Assembly (NCBI RefSeq): GCF_001625215.2
Contig: NC_030384.2
Span: 37,606,390 to 37,670,389, forward strand
DNA from: Daucus carota subsp. sativus
Lineage: Eukaryota > Streptophyta > Magnoliopsida > Apiales > Apiaceae
DNA: 64,000 bases
Direction of reading: 5' to 3'
Shown here piece by piece: positions 61,349 to 64,000 of the stretch (position 1 is the first letter of the stretch; each line of letters begins with the position of its first letter). The notes beneath the pieces are model-generated. The model did no database searches, had not been told where the DNA came from, and saw only the letters and a program-made list of their open reading frames with translations. The position numbers were made by a program, and so were the translations under genes.

Positions 61349-63146
61349 TTATCCTGTCCTCATAACAGGGCAGCTTGAAGCCATTCCACCAGTAGAATCA
61401 GTAGTCTTTTCACCCTTTACCAGACCTCCGAGAAGTTCTCCCCTGTCGTGAAAAAGCTCCACCTTGAAGATCTTGGAGTTTTCATCCAACTGTTTGACAG
61501 ATACTTTAGTCTGTCAATTTTTCATTCCAAATGGTACAAGCTATGACATTAAAATGTCCATGATTCGAGATGATTAACATTAAAAATTTAAAATGCTATT
61601 GATCGAGAGATAAATTACCTCAAAAATGCCAATTCCCTGAAACTCTGCTTTTTCTCCAGTAGGGGCATGGCCTTTAAAAGGACCTTCCACGAAACCCCAG
61701 TGTCTGAACTTGTACACAATCACGGGCGGTCCTGCATATACATGGAGAATCTCTAGAGCAAATCCCCGAGGAAATGCTGTGGTGAAAACAACATGAGATG
61801 AATCAGCTGATTCCTCAGCCGGATTGTAGACGCGATAATGTTCAGGGAGTTGTGTTTGTAGCATAGCATTGTATCCTCCCTTGATCCTTTTTATGTCACC
61901 CATTGTAAGGCCTTGCCTTCCTGAAGAATTCAACAAGTTTGTTCCTTCAGGAAACTGTAGCGCTCTTATAACTTTAACCATTCTATTATAATTGTATTGC
62001 ACACACCATTAATTGAAGCTAGCTATCACATATGTAACAAAGGCCTGTTTGGGAATTAGCAGTTAGCGGATTGAAATAGATGTTTTGACTAACTGATTAA
62101 AATAGATGTTTTGACTAGCGGATTGAATTAACGATTTTTCTTAAAATTGTTTGGTAAATAGCTGTTTGATTAGATTTTTATGACACGTATCAAAACCTCT
62201 AACCCAAAAAACTCCTCAAAGAAGCTTTTTGAAAATTAGCTTTTTTGAGCCCAAACCTCTATTTCAATCCGCTAACTATCAAACACTAGCATCTGCGGAT
62301 GTCGAACCTCTAAAACACCTCAAACCTCTCATTTTACCTCAAACCACTAACTACTGTGTTTTTACGAACTAATCTAGTTCTGGCCCTGAAATTTTACCGT
62401 TCACGCTTAGAGTAAACTTCTGTGTATCAACAGTTTTGAAGTCTTCCGGTCGGGTTTTGTGAAACATCTCCATCTCCCACGTCTTCACAAGCTTCTGCAC
62501 TTTTTCTTCCAATGAACCCGCTGCCCATATCTACACACAAACACAATGTTTTTTTTTTAAGTTAACATGTGAAATTCATTAAGTGACTAACAGATTAAGA
62601 TATTTTTTAAAGAAAGATAAAACATGATTTATGCATGGAAGAGTATAAGATCTTGACGGTCGATATCTAAAGATTTTAAACTTAACATGATATATGAGCT
62701 TATCTGTTTAAATCAATTTTCTCAAGATGTTGGGAGGAGGGCTTGTCAGGATCATGTTATATTTCCCGAGTTTCTCATGTTAAGTGACTGGTTATCCCGA
62801 AACATCTGGATCTAGAGGAGGGCTTACGAGGATCATATTATATACCGGCAATGTATATATGTTCAATCGGACAATTGAGAGCGTAAAATTGGTTTCTAAC
62901 ACTTCTTTCCAAGTTCTTTAACAAGCAAAATCCGGTACCAATGAAAACAATATTTTCAGCATTCAGCAAGTCCTGAAGTGTTTTTTAACGTACTGAAAAT
63001 CAGAAAACTACCTTAGTTCGGCCTTGTTCAAAAAGCTTATCAACAACATCATAGTTTGGAGGAGCTCCAAACCTCCAAACAACGTCTTTCACATTCTCTG
63101 GATCCAGCAAGTCCCTGTATTTCTCCACCTTTGTAGCTCTTGCCAT
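61349..63146 (-). CDS. Pathogen-related protein (SnoaL-like), 4 exons
   Basis: Exons 63146-63012, 62530-62398, 61920-61619 and 61510-61349 join in frame with GT-AG borders to give 243 residues. It matches the plant 'pathogen-related protein' family along its whole length: KYRDLLDPENVKDVVWRFGA, PPNYDVVDKLFEQGRTKIW, WEMEMFHKTRPEDFKTV, GGYNAMLQTQLPEHYRVYN, SSHVVFTTAFPRGFALEIL, GPPVIVYKFRHWGFVEGPFK and GHAPTGEKAEFQGIGIFE, ending in LLGGLVKGEK and SSCPV. The family has a SnoaL/NTF2-like fold, is soluble and was first described as pathogen-induced in barley; its biochemical activity is unknown. The 477-bp intron 2 carries a MITE. A TATA box and a duplicated promoter block lie upstream. Confidence 0.93.
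62045..62287. mobile_element. MITE, family A copy 2, in intron 2 of the pathogen-related gene
   Basis: About 243 bp; ends CTGTTTGGGAATTAGCAGTT and ATCCGCTAACTATCAAACA, with internal direct repeats of ATAGATGTTTTGACTA. Same family as 12631-12870. Confidence 0.72.
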
Positions 63147-63192
63147 AGTATAATACGCAATATATGAGAATACTACTACACTAACGTGGAAG

Positions 63193-63200
63193 GTATTTAT
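63193..63200 (-). promoter_or_regulatory. TATA box of the pathogen-related gene
   Basis: TATAAATA on the minus strand, about 47 bp upstream of the ATG, implying a very short leader. Confidence 0.6.
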
Positions 63201-63298
63201 AGTGGCTTAAATGAGTCCCCAATGAGATGAGTGGGTCAAGTGAGATATTCTGATACAACCGGGTGACAGTTTGATATAAAATCCATTGAAATTTACTA

Positions 63299-63533
63299 CT
63301 CCCTCCGTCCCACCGGGTTGTTAACGTTCACTGTTTGCACGCATTTTGAGGCTCTTATAAAGTATATTTTCATAATGTTTTTTTAATTTATTTTTTTTCT
63401 GAATAAAAGTTTAAACATCAAACTTTTATTCAGAATTTTTTTTATAAAAAAAACCCTCATGCAACTATATTTTATAGAGGTCTTAAAAAACGTGACAAAA
63501 AGTGATGTTAACAATTCAACGGGACGGAGGGAG
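63299..63533. mobile_element. Stowaway MITE in the pathogen-related gene promoter
   Basis: 235 bp with ends CTCCCTCCGTCCCACCGGGT and AATTCAACGGGACGGAGGGAG (first base inside the arm) and TA on both sides. It lies about 100 bp upstream of the TATA box, between it and the duplicated block. Confidence 0.93.
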
Positions 63534-63563
63534 TAATATATACAGGTTGATGGGATTTTTTAT

Positions 63564-63975
63564 ACTTTAAAATAAGTAAAATAAATAAGATCTCTATATT
63601 TTAAATTTTTTTTTTTTTGCTATATCAGACTTTTACTAGTAACTTCATGAATTTAGAAAGGCTAGGCAATATATCCAAGGGAAGCAGTAAGATATTTCTG
63701 GTGGGAAGTGAATAAAATATTTACATGAGAAATGTATGGCTAAGTTAGTGAATCATCTTATGGTATGAGTGTAAGAGCTAGAGGTTGATGCATGCAACAA
63801 GAGAAGAACCCTGAAAGCTAGGAAGACAAAAGTGTGAAGTTCCTGCACCAGATCCGACCTTTTTACGTTTTAAATCATAGCCATAAATTTTAATTGGATT
63901 AAAGCTAGAAAATGTAGTTCCAAATAGAAGATTGTAAAAGTCAAGCTGGATTTGCAGGCAAGAGTAGAAGAACTT
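63564..63975. repeat. Duplicated upstream block, copy 2 (pathogen-related promoter)
   Basis: About 412 bp homologous to 60366-60830, starting about 418 bp upstream of the pathogen-related ATG; without the 235-bp Stowaway and its 2-bp TA duplication it would start about 181 bp upstream, almost the same as copy 1 from the GH9 ATG. Similarity fades at both edges before the window end. Confidence 0.9.
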
Positions 63976-64000
63976 TTGTGCTTTTAAATATATGTAGTAA

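Noticed and set aside
1-64000. CRISPR arrays, operons, bacterial-type genes, rRNA or intact tRNA genes
   Set aside because: None seen; the window is plant nuclear DNA and the only tRNA-like signal is the SINE B box.

Overview
This is a plant nuclear genomic window. It is AT-rich, its genes are split by GT-AG introns (one appears to be GC-AG), and it is crowded with small non-autonomous transposons. The gene set (PRAF, IDA-like peptide, U-box PUB, RZ-1, mitoferrin-like carrier, VQ, Dof, GLTP/ACD11-like, KORRIGAN-type GH9, pathogen-related protein) is that of a eudicot. The transposon profile is compatible with an asterid such as the carrot family, but that placement is only a guess.

Layout. 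1-3708 (+): 3' part of a PRAF-type RCC1/FYVE/BRX gene. 5309-5572 (-): a small IDA-like secreted peptide gene. 5.9-11.5 kb: repeats, including a Stowaway MITE, a hAT-like element and two head-to-tail Helitrons. 13371-14621 (+): intronless U-box E3 ligase of the PUB25/26/27 type. 16619-21000 (-): RZ-1 type glycine-rich RNA-binding protein with a long 5'-UTR intron carrying a MITE. 21.1-24.0 kb: Helitron remnants and a Mutator-like MITE. 24173-25363 (+): chloroplast mitoferrin-like carrier. 26045-26915 (+): broken L-type lectin receptor gene. 28001-35375 (+): six-exon PHD-finger gene whose two large introns hold hAT, Stowaway and Mutator-like insertions. 37340-38125 (-): VQ-motif protein. 43595-44419 (+): Dof transcription factor. 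44977-47165 (-): dead RTE-like LINE. 47.4-54.5 kb: gene-poor MITE cluster, including a nested pair. 55073-57188 (+): six-exon GLTP/ACD11-like protein. 57731-60182 (-): membrane-anchored GH9 endoglucanase of the KORRIGAN type. 61349-63146 (-): pathogen-related (SnoaL-like) protein.

There are no operons; the genes act separately. The strongest functional theme is signalling and defence or cell-wall biology: an abscission-type peptide, a U-box ligase, a VQ protein, an ACD11-like lipid-transfer protein and a pathogen-related protein. The most notable non-genic structure is a block of about 410-460 bp duplicated in the same orientation upstream of both neighbouring minus-strand genes at the right end (GH9 and pathogen-related protein). 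Other points worth a second look are GH9 active-site substitutions, the IDA-like gene, and a Mutator-like MITE family rich in CGATTAATC motifs with 9-bp target duplications. I found no convincing novel multi-gene system.
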